A DNA stretch of 53,693 bases, taken from NCBI GenBank assembly GCA_022792835.1, contig JAAWBT010000086.1, positions 1 through 53,693 of the forward strand, read 5' to 3'. This DNA is from Lachnospiraceae bacterium. Lineage in GTDB: Bacteria; Bacillota; Clostridia; Lachnospirales; Lachnospiraceae. The notes beneath the pieces are model-generated. The model worked only from the letters and a program-made list of their open reading frames with translations, was not told the origin of the DNA and made no database searches. The first letter of the stretch is position 1; each line of letters begins with the position of its first letter. Shown here in pieces: positions 26,681-36,193 of the stretch. The position numbers and the translations under genes are program-made.

Positions 26681-29026
26681 ATGAGGAAAAGCATGTTGAT
26701 CGCCCGCGCCAATTTCCGCAGGGCCAGGGGACAGACGACGGCCATTGCCCTTTTGGTCCTCCTGGCGGCGCTGATGTTAAATCTCTGGCTTATGCTGTCC
26801 ATGGATTATAAGCAGAATTTTGACCGTTACCACCATAAACTCAATGGGGAGCATGTGACGCTCGCCTTAAATGACAGCCGGGAAGAGGTGCGGGAATTTA
26901 TCTCAGAACTCTTAAAGAAGGATGAGCGGGTGGAGGAGTACTGTCTGGACGACAGCTTTTTCATGGTCGGTTCCTTTGCCTATCATAAGGGTGAGGTCAA
27001 TACGGAACTGATTATTCTGGATAAGGAGACAGCTCTGAACCGCCCGGTGGGGACCATTGAGATTGTGGAGGACGGCGGGGGTGAGAGCGGCGTCTATCTC
27101 CCCATGCTTTATGGTTCGGACGATAGCCTTTCTGCAGGGGAGACGATTGAGCTGACCGTCGGAAACCAGATAAAAACCTACAAAGTGTGTGGGTTTTTGA
27201 ACAGTGTCATGGCAGGCTCCCATAACTGTGCCATGAGCGCGCTGGTACTCACAGAGGATCAGTATAAGGAGCTTGAAGGGGAAGGAGGCCTGTTAAAGTC
27301 GACGCTGGTCTCAGTACGGCTCCACGACAAGCGGGAGAGCCAGGAATTTGAGGCGGATCTCAAAGAAACGGTATCTGCCAGATACCCGGAAATCCGGGCC
27401 CAGAGCAATTCTTATGAGCTGGTGTCCTCCTCCCGCTATATTTCTCAGATGATTTGTTCCGGCATTGTAAGCGCCATGGCATTTCTGGTGACCATGATCG
27501 CCCTGGTGGTGATTGCCTCCAATGTGATCAATTACATTCAGGAGAATATGAAGAACCTGGGCGCTTTAAAGGCAGTGGGCTATGAGAGCAGACAGATCAT
27601 CGGGGCCCTTCTTTTTCAGTTTTCCGGGATCACACTGGCGGCGGCCCTTCCCGGGATTGGTTTTTCCTACTGCCTGTTTCCGGCGGTCAATGGGATGATG
27701 ATTTCTCAGACAGGGATCCCTTATGCCGTGCATTTCCTGCCGGTTCCTTTTCTGGTGACGATCTCATCCATTGTGGGGAGTGTGTCTGTGACTGTCTGGC
27801 TGTCGGCCAGGCGGATCCGGAAAATCGAGCCGATCACTGCGCTCCGGGAAGGGATTCTGACCCATAATTTTCGAAAGAACCGCATCCCCCTGGAGAGGAC
27901 CCGCTTTCCGCTAAATGGGGCTCTTGCCCTGAAAACCACGTTTTCCGGGGTCAAGCAGAATGTGACAGTCTGCATTACCATGCTGGTGCTGTCCCTGGTG
28001 TTGGTTTTTTCCGGGTTGATGGTGGAAAACATGATCGCAGACATGACGCCTTTCATCCATATGATCGTCGGGGAAACTGCGGATTCCTGCATAAACGTGA
28101 GGGTAGAGGCAGAAGAAGAATTTTTGCGGCGGATGAAAGCAGATGAGAGAGTGGAAAAGGTTTATCTTTTTAATACGATGGATGCGCTTCATGTGGGCGG
28201 GATCGGCCTGATGGCATCAGTGACGGATGATTTTTCTGATATCAATAATCAGGATATGTGCGTTGAGGGAAGGTATCCCAAATACGACAATGAAGTGGCG
28301 ATCGCGGTGAAATACGCCAGGGAGAGAGGGCTTGACATCGGAGATGAGATCACCATGGCGGCTGAGGGGAAAGAGGTTAAGTACCTGATCTGCGGCTACA
28401 GCCAAATCTCCAACAATTTGGGGCGGGACTGTATGTTCACCAGAAAAGGCTATGAGCGGATGGGAACTCTTCAAAACGCCAGTTATTACATCAATCTGGC
28501 GGACGAAGTGGAGGTGGAGACATTCCAGGAAGAGACCGGAGAGTGGCTGGGAGAAGACATGAATGCAGCTATAAATATTCTGGATGTGGTGGAGGGGGCG
28601 GGCAGAGTCTATGTGTCCCTGATGACGGTGATTGTGATCGCCATCCTCATCTTAAGCGGAGCAGTCATTCTCTTCGTGCTGTACCTTCTGGTGCGCTCCA
28701 TGCTCGCCAGGAAGAAACGGGACTATGGGATCTTAAAGGCCCTGGGATTTACCACGGGGCAGATAATCCTGCAGACAGCCCTGAGCTTCATGCCTGCGGT
28801 GGTACTTTCTGCGGCGGTCGGGCTGGCTGTGAGCACACAGGTGATCAATCCACTCACGGCCCTGTTCCTCCAAGGAATCGGGATTGTGAAATGCACCTTC
28901 CGGGTACCCCTTGGGTTTACGGTGGTATCAGGAGTCTGCCTGTGTCTTCTGGCTTTTGGCATCGCCTGCCTTCTGTCCTTAAAGATCCGCAAGATCGTGC
29001 CGAAGGAACTTCTCAACGGGGAGTAG
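26681..29026 (+). CDS. FtsX-type ABC permease
   Basis: This 781-residue permease has one N-terminal helix (about 18-38), an external domain to about 260, three helices (about 260-385), one near 425, a second external domain to about 640, and three C-terminal helices. This is a duplicated FtsX arrangement of the MacB/LolC kind. The coupling segments NLGALKAVGYESRQI and YGILKALGFTTGQI are the two conserved repeats. It pairs with the ATPase one base upstream. Substrate unknown; antimicrobial peptide or lipid-linked cargo is plausible from the context. Confidence 0.87.
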   Translation: MRKSMLIARANFRRARGQTTAIALLVLLAALMLNLWLMLSMDYKQNFDRYHHKLNGEHVTLALNDSREEVREFISELLKKDERVEEYCLDDSFFMVGSFAYHKGEVNTELIILDKETALNRPVGTIEIVEDGGGESGVYLPMLYGSDDSLSAGETIELTVGNQIKTYKVCGFLNSVMAGSHNCAMSALVLTEDQYKELEGEGGLLKSTLVSVRLHDKRESQEFEADLKETVSARYPEIRAQSNSYELVSSSRYISQMICSGIVSAMAFLVTMIALVVIASNVINYIQENMKNLGALKAVGYESRQIIGALLFQFSGITLAAALPGIGFSYCLFPAVNGMMISQTGIPYAVHFLPVPFLVTISSIVGSVSVTVWLSARRIRKIEPITALREGILTHNFRKNRIPLERTRFPLNGALALKTTFSGVKQNVTVCITMLVLSLVLVFSGLMVENMIADMTPFIHMIVGETADSCINVRVEAEEEFLRRMKADERVEKVYLFNTMDALHVGGIGLMASVTDDFSDINNQDMCVEGRYPKYDNEVAIAVKYARERGLDIGDEITMAAEGKEVKYLICGYSQISNNLGRDCMFTRKGYERMGTLQNASYYINLADEVEVETFQEETGEWLGEDMNAAINILDVVEGAGRVYVSLMTVIVIAILILSGAVILFVLYLLVRSMLARKKRDYGILKALGFTTGQIILQTALSFMPAVVLSAAVGLAVSTQVINPLTALFLQGIGIVKCTFRVPLGFTVVSGVCLCLLAFGIACLLSLKIRKIVPKELLNGE

Positions 29027-29058
29027 GAGGAATGTTTTCTGAAAAAACCATAAACTCA

Positions 29059-29088
29059 TTGCCTTTTCCTGTCGGTTAATGGTAGAAT
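29059..29088 (+). promoter_or_regulatory. Predicted promoter of the small membrane protein
   Basis: -35 TTGCCT (29059-29064), 18-base spacer, -10 TAGAAT (29083-29088), 36 bases upstream of the TTG start. Confidence 0.55.
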
Positions 29089-29124
29089 GGAAAAGGCGTA
29101 TATGCCGGGAAGGCGGTAAAAGTT

Positions 29125-29739
29125 TTGGAAGAAAAGAAAAACGAAGACAGAAATGAAACAGGTTATGAGGAAGTGGCCGAAGAGCCGGAAGTGGAAAAGA
29201 CTGAGGAACGGCGGGGACTTTTCGGCGCCAAGAAAAGGGAGCGCAACGAGAAGATGATCACTGTCATTTATGCAGTTGCGGGGGTCTACCTTCTCTATAC
29301 GGCCTATATGACGGCCAAAGAGTTGATCGAAGGCAAGGTGGAGCCGGGCCGGGATACGATTATCAATGTTGTATTTACAGTGATTTTTGTGGTGGCTGCG
29401 GTCTGGATCCTGCTTTCAAGCTGGAAGATGCGGAAAATGTTAAAGGAGCAGGAGGCAGAAGAGGCGAGAAAGCTGGCGGAAGAGATGGCCGAGCGGGGCG
29501 AAACGCCAGAGGAACCTGCAAAGGGCGGGCTTCTGGGCGGAATCCTCACACCACCGCAGCAGTCTTCCGTGGCTTCCCGGGCAGCAGTCTATTATAATCC
29601 TGCAGATGATGAAGAAGATGAATCCCAGGACGAGGAAGAGGCCGGGGAGGAGGTTTCCAAAGAAAACGAAGAAAAAGCAGAATCAAAAGAGGAGACTTCC
29701 GGCCAGGAAGCGGATGATCAGAGAGACAGTGAGCAGTGA
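29125..29739 (+). CDS. Membrane protein with acidic tail, unknown function
   Basis: This 204-residue protein has a charged N-terminus, two membrane helices (about 46-65 and 77-98), a short coiled segment (about 102-130) and a very acidic Glu/Ser tail (about 150-204). I do not recognise the family. The start is a TTG with AAGGCGG upstream; no better start fits. The gene has its own promoter and a strong terminator, so it is probably a single-gene unit. Confidence 0.7.
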   Translation: MEEKKNEDRNETGYEEVAEEPEVEKTEERRGLFGAKKRERNEKMITVIYAVAGVYLLYTAYMTAKELIEGKVEPGRDTIINVVFTVIFVVAAVWILLSSWKMRKMLKEQEAEEARKLAEEMAERGETPEEPAKGGLLGGILTPPQQSSVASRAAVYYNPADDEEDESQDEEEAGEEVSKENEEKAESKEETSGQEADDQRDSEQ

Positions 29740-29748
29740 GACAATTCA

Positions 29749-29787
29749 GTCCCGGGCCATACCATGGGTGTGGTCCGGGACGTTTTT
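29749..29787 (+). terminator. Strong terminator
   Basis: A 15-base stem (29749-29763 with 29767-29781, including two G-T pairs) with a three-base loop, then GTTTTT. Confidence 0.92.
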
Positions 29788-29842
29788 GTGTACAAAGTGC
29801 AGAAAAGAAGCTGCCACCCAAGGATTTTAACGCAAATAATGT

Positions 29843-29871
29843 TTGATTTATTTTGACGGATATTATATTAT
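29843..29871 (+). promoter_or_regulatory. Predicted gatCAB promoter
   Basis: -35 TTGATT (29843-29848), 17-base spacer, -10 TATTAT (29866-29871), 65 bases before gatC. Confidence 0.65.
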
Positions 29872-29936
29872 AAGAGAATACGGGGATATTAAAGAATCAG
29901 GAAAACCTCTTGCCCGATTGACAGAAAGGAGCAGAT

Positions 29937-30233
29937 ATGGCAAAAAATGTAATTTCGGATGAGACCATTGAATATGTGGGCATCCTGGCCAAGCTGGAAT
30001 TATCCGGGGAGGAGAAAGAGCAGGCCAAGGCTGATATGGCCAATATGCTGGATTATATTGACAGGTTAAATGAGCTGGATACAGCGGGGGTGGAGCCCAT
30101 GTCCCATGTATTTCCAGTGCATAATGTGTTCCGGGAAGATATGGTGGAAAACGGCGACGATCGGGAAAACCTGCTGGCCAATGCGCCGGAGCAGGGAGGC
30201 GGCTGTTACAAGGTGCCAAAGACGGTGGAGTAA
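29937..30233 (+). CDS. gatC: Glutamyl-tRNA(Gln)/Asp-tRNA(Asn) amidotransferase subunit C
   Basis: GatC stabilises the GatA-GatB complex of the indirect route to Gln-tRNA or Asn-tRNA. The 98-residue protein begins with the family pattern [21 protein letters not shown] and ends with [15 protein letters not shown] precedes the ATG. It heads the gatCAB operon; gatA starts 25 bases downstream. Confidence 0.92.
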   Translation: MAKNVISDETIEYVGILAKLELSGEEKEQAKADMANMLDYIDRLNELDTAGVEPMSHVFPVHNVFREDMVENGDDRENLLANAPEQGGGCYKVPKTVE

Positions 30234-30258
30234 AGCTGGGGATAGAGGAGGAAATACC

Positions 30259-31740
30259 GTGAATTTGATGAGTCTGACAGCTGCGCAGCTGGGAAAAAAG
30301 ATAAAATCCGGGGAGATCTCCGTGAGAGAAGCGGCAGATAGCTCTCTGGCAGCGATCCGGGCAAGGGAGGAAGAGGTCCACAGCTTTGTGACGGTGGTGG
30401 ATGACGAAAAAGTTTTCGCCAGAGCTGATGAGGTACAGAGACAGCTTTTGGAGGGGCGGCTGCAAAGCCCTCTGGCGGGAGTCCCGGTGGCCATTAAAGA
30501 TAATCTGTGTACCAGGGGACTTCTTACTACCTGTAGTTCTAAAATTCTGGGGAATTTTAATCCCACCTATACGGCAGAGGCAGTTTTAAATCTGGAGAAA
30601 GCCGGGGCTGTCATTGTGGGAAAAACCAATATGGATGAGTTTGCCATGGGAAGCACTACGGAGACCTCCTACTTTGGCGTGACAAAAAATCCCTGGAATA
30701 CAGGTCATGTACCGGGGGGATCCTCCGGGGGTTCCTGTGCGGCGGTGGCGGCGGAGGAATGTTCTTATGCCCTGGGCTCTGACACGGGCGGCTCCATCCG
30801 TCAGCCAAGCTCCTTCTGTGGCGTAACGGGGATCAAGCCCACCTACGGGACAGTATCCCGTTACGGGCTGATCGCTTACGGCTCTTCTCTGGATCAGATC
30901 GGGCCGGTGGCGAAGGATGTGACGGACTGTGCCATGATCCTGGAGGCCATTGCCTCCCATGATAAGAAGGACAGCACCAGTGTGGCGCGGGAGGATTACC
31001 GGTTCACAGAAGCGCTCCAGGATGACATCTCGGGTATGAAGATCGGAATTCCGAGAGATTATTTCGGAAAAGGCCTGGACGACGAGGTGCGGGAGGCTGT
31101 CATGAAGGCGGCGAAGGTTCTGGAGGAAAAAGGCGCTTTAGTGGAAGAGTTTGATCTGAGCCTGGTGGAATATGCCATTCCGGCTTATTATGTGATCGCC
31201 TCCGCGGAGGCCAGCTCCAATCTGGCCAGGTTCGACGGAGTGAAGTATGCTTACCGCAGCGAGGATTTTGCGGGCCTCCATCAGATGTATAAAAGGACCC
31301 GGTCTGAGGGATTTGGCCCAGAGGTGAAACGGCGGATCATGCTGGGGTCTTTTGTCTTGAGCAGCGGTTATTATGATGCCTATTATTTAAAAGCCCTCAG
31401 GACGAAGGCATTGATCAAACAGGCGTTTGGCAGGGCATTTGAGAAATATGACCTGATCCTGGGACCGGTGGCGCCGACGACGGCTCCGAAGCTGGGAGAG
31501 AGTTTAAGCGACCCGATCAAAATGTATCTGGGCGATATCTATACCATATCTGTCAACCTGGCGGGACTTCCGGGAATCAGTGTGCCCTGTGGCACAGACC
31601 GGAAAGGGATGCCCATCGGCCTGCAGCTCATCGGAGACTGTTTCCAGGAAAAGAAACTGTTTTGTGCAGCTTATGCCTATGAGCAGACCAGGGCTTATGA
31701 GAGGTGCCCGCTGGCGCAGAAAGGAGTGCAGGAAGCATGA
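30259..31740 (+). CDS. gatA: Glutamyl-tRNA(Gln) amidotransferase subunit A
   Basis: GatA is the glutaminase that frees ammonia for GatB. The 493-residue protein carries the amidase Ser-cisSer-Lys triad: Lys in VAIKDNLCTRG, cis-Ser and nucleophile in GGSSGGSCAAV and DTGGSIRQPSSF. I chose the GTG at 30259 because GAGGAGG lies seven bases upstream and the product starts MNLMSLTAAQL as in homologues. Longer readings run over gatC. The last codon overlaps the gatB start (ATGA). Confidence 0.94.
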   Translation: MNLMSLTAAQLGKKIKSGEISVREAADSSLAAIRAREEEVHSFVTVVDDEKVFARADEVQRQLLEGRLQSPLAGVPVAIKDNLCTRGLLTTCSSKILGNFNPTYTAEAVLNLEKAGAVIVGKTNMDEFAMGSTTETSYFGVTKNPWNTGHVPGGSSGGSCAAVAAEECSYALGSDTGGSIRQPSSFCGVTGIKPTYGTVSRYGLIAYGSSLDQIGPVAKDVTDCAMILEAIASHDKKDSTSVAREDYRFTEALQDDISGMKIGIPRDYFGKGLDDEVREAVMKAAKVLEEKGALVEEFDLSLVEYAIPAYYVIASAEASSNLARFDGVKYAYRSEDFAGLHQMYKRTRSEGFGPEVKRRIMLGSFVLSSGYYDAYYLKALRTKALIKQAFGRAFEKYDLILGPVAPTTAPKLGESLSDPIKMYLGDIYTISVNLAGLPGISVPCGTDRKGMPIGLQLIGDCFQEKKLFCAAYAYEQTRAYERCPLAQKGVQEA

Positions 31741-33170
31741 GTAAACAGTACGAAACCGTCATCGGTCTGGAGGTCCATGTGGAGCTGGCCACTAAGACTA
31801 AGATTTTCTGCTCCTGCAGCACTCAGTTCGGCGGAGAACCCAACACCCACACCTGCCCTGTCTGTACGGGCATGCCAGGCTCCCTCCCTGTTCTCAACAG
31901 ACAGGTGGTAGAATATGCGGCGGCGGTGGGCCTTGCGACCAACTGTACCATTACCCAGAACTGCAAATTTGACCGGAAAAATTATTTTTATCCTGACAAT
32001 CCTCAGAATTACCAGATTTCTCAGCTTTACCTGCCTATCTGTAGGGACGGCGGTGTGGAGATTGAGACAGAGATGGGAAAGAAGACAGTCCGGATCCATG
32101 AAATCCATATGGAGGAAGATGCGGGAAAGTTAATCCATGATGAATGGGAGGACTGTACTCTGGTGGATTTTAACAGAAGCGGTGTGCCTCTGATTGAGAT
32201 TGTCTCTGAACCGGATATGCGTTCTGCCCAAGAAGTCATTGCCTATTTGGAAAAGCTGCGGCTGATCATCCAGTATCTGGGGGCCTCTGACTGCAAGCTT
32301 CAGGAGGGCTCCATGAGGGCTGACGTGAATCTGTCGGTGCGGGAGGTGGGAAGCGAAACGTTCGGCACCAGGACAGAGATGAAGAATCTGAACTCCCTCA
32401 AGGCCATCGCAAGGGCCATTGAGGGGGAGAAAAACCGCCAGATCGACATTCTGGAGGACGGCGGCCAGGTGACTCAGGAGACCAGGCGGTGGGATGACAA
32501 CAAGGAATGCTCTTATGCCATGCGCTCCAAGGAGGATGCCCAGGATTACCGGTATTTCCCGGAGCCGGATCTGGTTCCGGTGGTGATTGATGACGAATGG
32601 CTGGAAGAAATCAGGAGAAGACAGCCGGAACTTCGGGATGAAAAGCGGGCCCGCTACAGAGAAGAATACAAGATTCCGGAGTATGACATTGATATATTAA
32701 CTTCAGAAAAGAAATTGGCCGATCTGTTCGAGGAGACCATTGCGGCAGGCTGTAAGCCCAAGGAGGTGTCCAACTGGCTGATGGTGGAGACCATGCGGCT
32801 TTTGAAGGACGAGGACATGGATGCAGCTGATATCCGTTTTTCTCCGGCCCATCTGGCGGCGCTCATCGGCCTGGTGGACCAGGGGAAGATCAACCGGACG
32901 GTGGCCAAGGAAGTCTTTGAGGTCATGTTCAAAGAGGATATGGATCCGGTGCCCTATGTGGAAGAAAAGGGCCTTGTCATGGTGCAGGATGAGGGGGCGC
33001 TTCGGAGCACGATAGAGGAGATTGTGAAAAACAACCCTCAGTCCGTGGCAGACTATAAAAGCGGAAAGAAGAAAGCCATGGGATTTCTGGTGGGACAGAC
33101 CATGAAGGCCATGAAGGGCAAGGCGGACCCGGCTATGGTCAATCAGATTCTCTTGGAGCTTCTGTCATAA
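31737..33170 (+). CDS. gatB: Glutamyl-tRNA(Gln)/aspartyl-tRNA(Asn) amidotransferase subunit B
   Basis: GatB binds the mischarged tRNA and performs the ATP-dependent amidation. The 477-residue protein starts with YETVIGLEVHVELATKTKIF and has the zinc-type cysteines C-x-C (FCSCST) and CPVCTGMPG. The kinase-like core has the KNYFYPDNPQNYQISQ block, and a C-terminal YqeY-like tail follows. It overlaps gatA by four bases, so translation is coupled. Confidence 0.95.
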   Translation: MSKQYETVIGLEVHVELATKTKIFCSCSTQFGGEPNTHTCPVCTGMPGSLPVLNRQVVEYAAAVGLATNCTITQNCKFDRKNYFYPDNPQNYQISQLYLPICRDGGVEIETEMGKKTVRIHEIHMEEDAGKLIHDEWEDCTLVDFNRSGVPLIEIVSEPDMRSAQEVIAYLEKLRLIIQYLGASDCKLQEGSMRADVNLSVREVGSETFGTRTEMKNLNSLKAIARAIEGEKNRQIDILEDGGQVTQETRRWDDNKECSYAMRSKEDAQDYRYFPEPDLVPVVIDDEWLEEIRRRQPELRDEKRARYREEYKIPEYDIDILTSEKKLADLFEETIAAGCKPKEVSNWLMVETMRLLKDEDMDAADIRFSPAHLAALIGLVDQGKINRTVAKEVFEVMFKEDMDPVPYVEEKGLVMVQDEGALRSTIEEIVKNNPQSVADYKSGKKKAMGFLVGQTMKAMKGKADPAMVNQILLELLS

Positions 33171-33220
33171 CAGGATACAGACACACAGACATGTTTTTGG
33201 CATAAGAGGAAAATTTTACT

Positions 33221-33790
33221 ATGTGGGATGCAAAGATATTTTCAACCGATGTATATCATTTTTTAAACTGGTTTTTGCTTTACAGCATGTTAGGATGGCT
33301 GGTGGAATCCATTTATATGTCCTTTTGTAACAAACGGCTGACTAACCGCGGCTTTGTCCGCGGTCCCATCTGCCCTATTTACGGGGTGGGTTTTTTGGGG
33401 GCATACTTTCTGTTCAAGCCCATTGCCCACAACTGGCCCTTGCTTTATGTGCTGGGCTGTATTTCCGCCACAGCCCTGGAATTTCTGGTGGCAAAGGCGA
33501 TGATCCGGATTTTCGGAGCGGTCTGGTGGGATTACAAAGATAAGCCTTTCAACTATCAGGGAATTCTCTGCCTGGAGAGCACCCTGGCCTGGGGACTTTA
33601 TGCCGTCTGTCTGTTTACCTTTGTGCATAAAGGGATCTCATGGCTGTCGGACAGCTACAGCATGACCGTGGGTAAAGTTCTGGTCATCGCGGGGGCCGTC
33701 TATTACATATCAGATTTTATTTACTGTGTGATGAGAGCGAAACGCAATGAAGGGCTTGAGAAGGATGGGATTCTGGTAAAATCAAAATAA
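33221..33790 (+). CDS. CmpB-type (ABC_trans_CmpB) membrane protein
   Basis: This 189-residue protein has about five hydrophobic helices and the family block NRGFVRGPICPIYGVG, with YKDKPFNYQGILCLESTLAWG further on. It belongs to the PF06541-type 'putative ABC transporter permease' group, common in Clostridia and of unproven function. AAGAGGA lies ahead of the ATG. It follows gatB by 50 bases with no terminator seen between them. A bidirectional terminator ends the run. Confidence 0.8.
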   Translation: MWDAKIFSTDVYHFLNWFLLYSMLGWLVESIYMSFCNKRLTNRGFVRGPICPIYGVGFLGAYFLFKPIAHNWPLLYVLGCISATALEFLVAKAMIRIFGAVWWDYKDKPFNYQGILCLESTLAWGLYAVCLFTFVHKGISWLSDSYSMTVGKVLVIAGAVYYISDFIYCVMRAKRNEGLEKDGILVKSK

Positions 33791-33808
33791 TTGCTGTGGA
33801 CGTTATTA

Positions 33809-33853
33809 AAAAACACTTCATTCCTCTATTTTTGTGAGGAATGAAGTGTTTTT
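33809..33853. terminator. Bidirectional terminator
   Basis: An 18-base perfect stem (33809-33826 with 33836-33853) with a nine-base loop, A-tract left and T-tract right, between convergent genes. Confidence 0.92.
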
Positions 33854-33872
33854 GAGTGTTGATTTAATGTCT

Positions 33873-35147
33873 CTATTCTTCTTCTTTCGGTTCTTCGGGC
33901 TTTGGCAGATACATTTTCACCCATTCGATCCGATTTTTATCCATGGATTCTACTACAAAACGGATATCCTGACAGGTAACGCCTTCTTTTGCGACAGGGA
34001 CATGGTCCAGCTCCCCGATGATCAGACCGCCCACAGAATCGTAGTCCTCAGAAGCAAGGGACAGCTCCAGGGCATCGTTGATGTCGTCCAGTTTCATGGA
34101 ACCTTCCACCCGGTATTCCCGTTCTCCGATTTTCTGGAGACTTTTCAGTTCGTCTTCGTCGTATTCGTCGCGGATTTCCCCGACGATCTCTTCCAGCAAA
34201 TCCTCCAGAGTCACCAGGCCGGCGGTGGCGCCGTATTCATCCAGCACGATGGCGAGACTCATGGAGTTCTGCCGCATATCTATGAACAGCTCAGAGGTCT
34301 TTTTAAATTCGTAAGTAAAATATGCCTCTCTCAGATAGTCCTGAAGGTTGAAAGGAGTGTCTTTCTTATAAAAAAGCAGATCCTTCATGTTGATGATGCC
34401 GATGACATTGTCGGTGGTATCACGATAAACAGGAATGCGGGTAAACATGCTTTCCCGGTAAATTTCCAGAAGTTCGTCATAGGATGCATCTTCTCTGGCA
34501 AATACCATATGGATGCGGGGAACCATGATGTCCTTGGCCTGGGCATCTCCGAAATCCACCACATTGTTGATCATCTTCCGCTCTTCGCTCTCGATGACCC
34601 CCTCCTCGTGGCTGACATCTACAATGGTGCGCAGCTCTTTTTCTGTGATGGTGTCAGGTTTCGCGTCAGGGTCCACTCTCATCAGTCGCAAAAATCCTCT
34701 GGCCAGCTGATTGACAATGAAGATCACCGGTGTTAAAAGCTTCATCAAAAGGGAGATGATACCGGCCATCTTAAGGGCTATGGATTCTGCTTTCAATGTA
34801 GCCATGGTCTTTGGAGAAATCTCACCAAAGATCAGAATCAGCAGAGTAATGATACCGGTGGCGATGCCCACATAAGCATTGCCGAATTTCTTGATGACCA
34901 GGGTGGTGATCAAAGAGGAAGCGCTTAGATTCACAACATTATTTCCGATGAGAATTGCGCTGAGCATCTTGCCTTTGTTGCTGATAACCTTATCCAAAGT
35001 AACTGCCCGCTTGTTTCCCTCTTCAATGAGGGTGCGGATTCGCACTTGGCTGATGGTTAGAAGCGCCGTTTCTGCAGAAGAGAAAAAGGCTGATAAAAAC
35101 AATAAGAAAATAAGGCTGATAATCTGTATGGCGTCACTTGGGTCCAA
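33873..35147 (-). CDS. CorC/HlyC-type membrane protein (DUF21 - CBS pair - CorC_HlyC)
   Basis: This 424-residue protein has a DUF21 membrane domain (helices within about 1-150), two CBS domains (about 200-330; MVPRIHMVFA, ESMFTRIPVYRDTTDNVIGIINMKD) and a C-terminal CorC_HlyC domain (about 345-415). The family is linked to magnesium/cobalt efflux and is often labelled hemolysin without proof. The start is a TTG at 35147 with AGGAGAG upstream; no in-frame ATG lies near. The last residues are acidic and Pro-rich. Confidence 0.88.
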   Translation of the reverse strand: MDPSDAIQIISLIFLLFLSAFFSSAETALLTISQVRIRTLIEEGNKRAVTLDKVISNKGKMLSAILIGNNVVNLSASSLITTLVIKKFGNAYVGIATGIITLLILIFGEISPKTMATLKAESIALKMAGIISLLMKLLTPVIFIVNQLARGFLRLMRVDPDAKPDTITEKELRTIVDVSHEEGVIESEERKMINNVVDFGDAQAKDIMVPRIHMVFAREDASYDELLEIYRESMFTRIPVYRDTTDNVIGIINMKDLLFYKKDTPFNLQDYLREAYFTYEFKKTSELFIDMRQNSMSLAIVLDEYGATAGLVTLEDLLEEIVGEIRDEYDEDELKSLQKIGEREYRVEGSMKLDDINDALELSLASEDYDSVGGLIIGELDHVPVAKEGVTCQDIRFVVESMDKNRIEWVKMYLPKPEEPKEEE

Positions 35148-35261
35148 AAAAAATCACTCTCCTAAAAGTTATTATATGGAAATGATTGTACAATATTGCG
35201 GAGAGACTGTCAAGAAAATCGGCTCCTTCTGTTTGTTTAGACATTCTTTAGAAAAAACAGA

Positions 35262-35290
35262 CTGAAAGTTTGCAGGACTTATGTTATGAT
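35262..35290 (+). promoter_or_regulatory. Predicted promoter of the HAD/ABC genes
   Basis: -35 CTGAAA (35262-35267), 17-base spacer, -10 TATGAT (35285-35290), 53 bases before the phosphatase start. Confidence 0.5.
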
Positions 35291-35342
35291 GATACCATCA
35301 GTTGACAAGAGTATACACGGTCGGAGAAGGGGAGGAGGGCCT

Positions 35343-36158
35343 ATGGCTATTCGATTGGTGGCGCTTGATTTGGACGGGACTGCGCTTAAAGAGCATCGGG
35401 TGTTTACAAAGCGGACCCGCCAGGCAGTGCTCGCGGCATTGGCGGCAGGCATTCTGGTGGTCCCGGCCACAGGACGGTCTTACGTGGATATTCCAGAGGA
35501 GCTCCGACTGCTTCCCGGTATTCCCTGTTTTTTGACGTCCAATGGGGCGAATATTGTAGATGGAACAGGGCATAGTATCTGTACGGATCTGATTCCCTGG
35601 GCGTGGTGCGTGAGGGCCCTTCATATTTTGGAGGAATATGATATGCAGCCTTCTGTACATATGAGAGGCAGCAGCATCAATCTGAAGACCGCGGACCCAA
35701 GGATCGTGGCCAGATATGGTAACAGTGATTACTTTAAACGGAGCAGCGTGGAGAATCTGGCAGATTACGTGGCAGAGCAGAAGACAGATGTGGAAAAAAT
35801 TTTTGCGGTTCTGTTTGAACCTGGGAGGAAGGCAGAGCTGACTGCCCGCCTGACTTCGGAGCTTCCTCTGGGAGTGACTGCCTCAGGCTCTGACAATATT
35901 GAGCTTAACAGCCTGACGGCTTCCAAAGGCCATGGCCTTTCCATGCTCTGTGAGCAGTTTGGAATTGAGGCTGCGCAGACTGCGGTGATCGGTGACAGTA
36001 TAAACGATATCTCCATGTTTGCATTTGCCGGCTGTTCGGTGGCTATGGGAAATGGAGAGGCCTGCCTTAAGGAAATGGCGTGCTATGAGACGGAAGCCTG
36101 CGAGGAGGATGGAGCGGCGAAAGCGCTGGAGAGGCTTGTGAGCGGTGAGTGGAAATAG
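35343..36158 (+). CDS. Cof-type HAD-family phosphatase
   Basis: This 271-residue protein has HAD motif I LDLDGT (nucleophile Asp near residue 9), PATGRS as motif II, a conserved Lys (ASKGHGL), and IGDSINDISMF as motif IV. A cap domain of the Cof/type IIB kind lies between. Such enzymes remove phosphate from sugar phosphates or cofactors; substrate unknown. The ATG at 35343 has GGGGAGGAGG upstream. The ABC ATPase gene starts 35 bases after its stop and may share the transcript. Confidence 0.87.
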   Translation: MAIRLVALDLDGTALKEHRVFTKRTRQAVLAALAAGILVVPATGRSYVDIPEELRLLPGIPCFLTSNGANIVDGTGHSICTDLIPWAWCVRALHILEEYDMQPSVHMRGSSINLKTADPRIVARYGNSDYFKRSSVENLADYVAEQKTDVEKIFAVLFEPGRKAELTARLTSELPLGVTASGSDNIELNSLTASKGHGLSMLCEQFGIEAAQTAVIGDSINDISMFAFAGCSVAMGNGEACLKEMACYETEACEEDGAAKALERLVSGEWK

Positions 36159-36193
36159 GCGTCGGTGAATGGAAACGGCAAAGGAGGAGGCCC

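Noticed and set aside
33873-35147. Calling the CBS-domain protein a hemolysin
   Set aside because: The label in this family is historical. The DUF21-CBS-CorC layout points to ion transport or its control, and nothing here indicates cell lysis.
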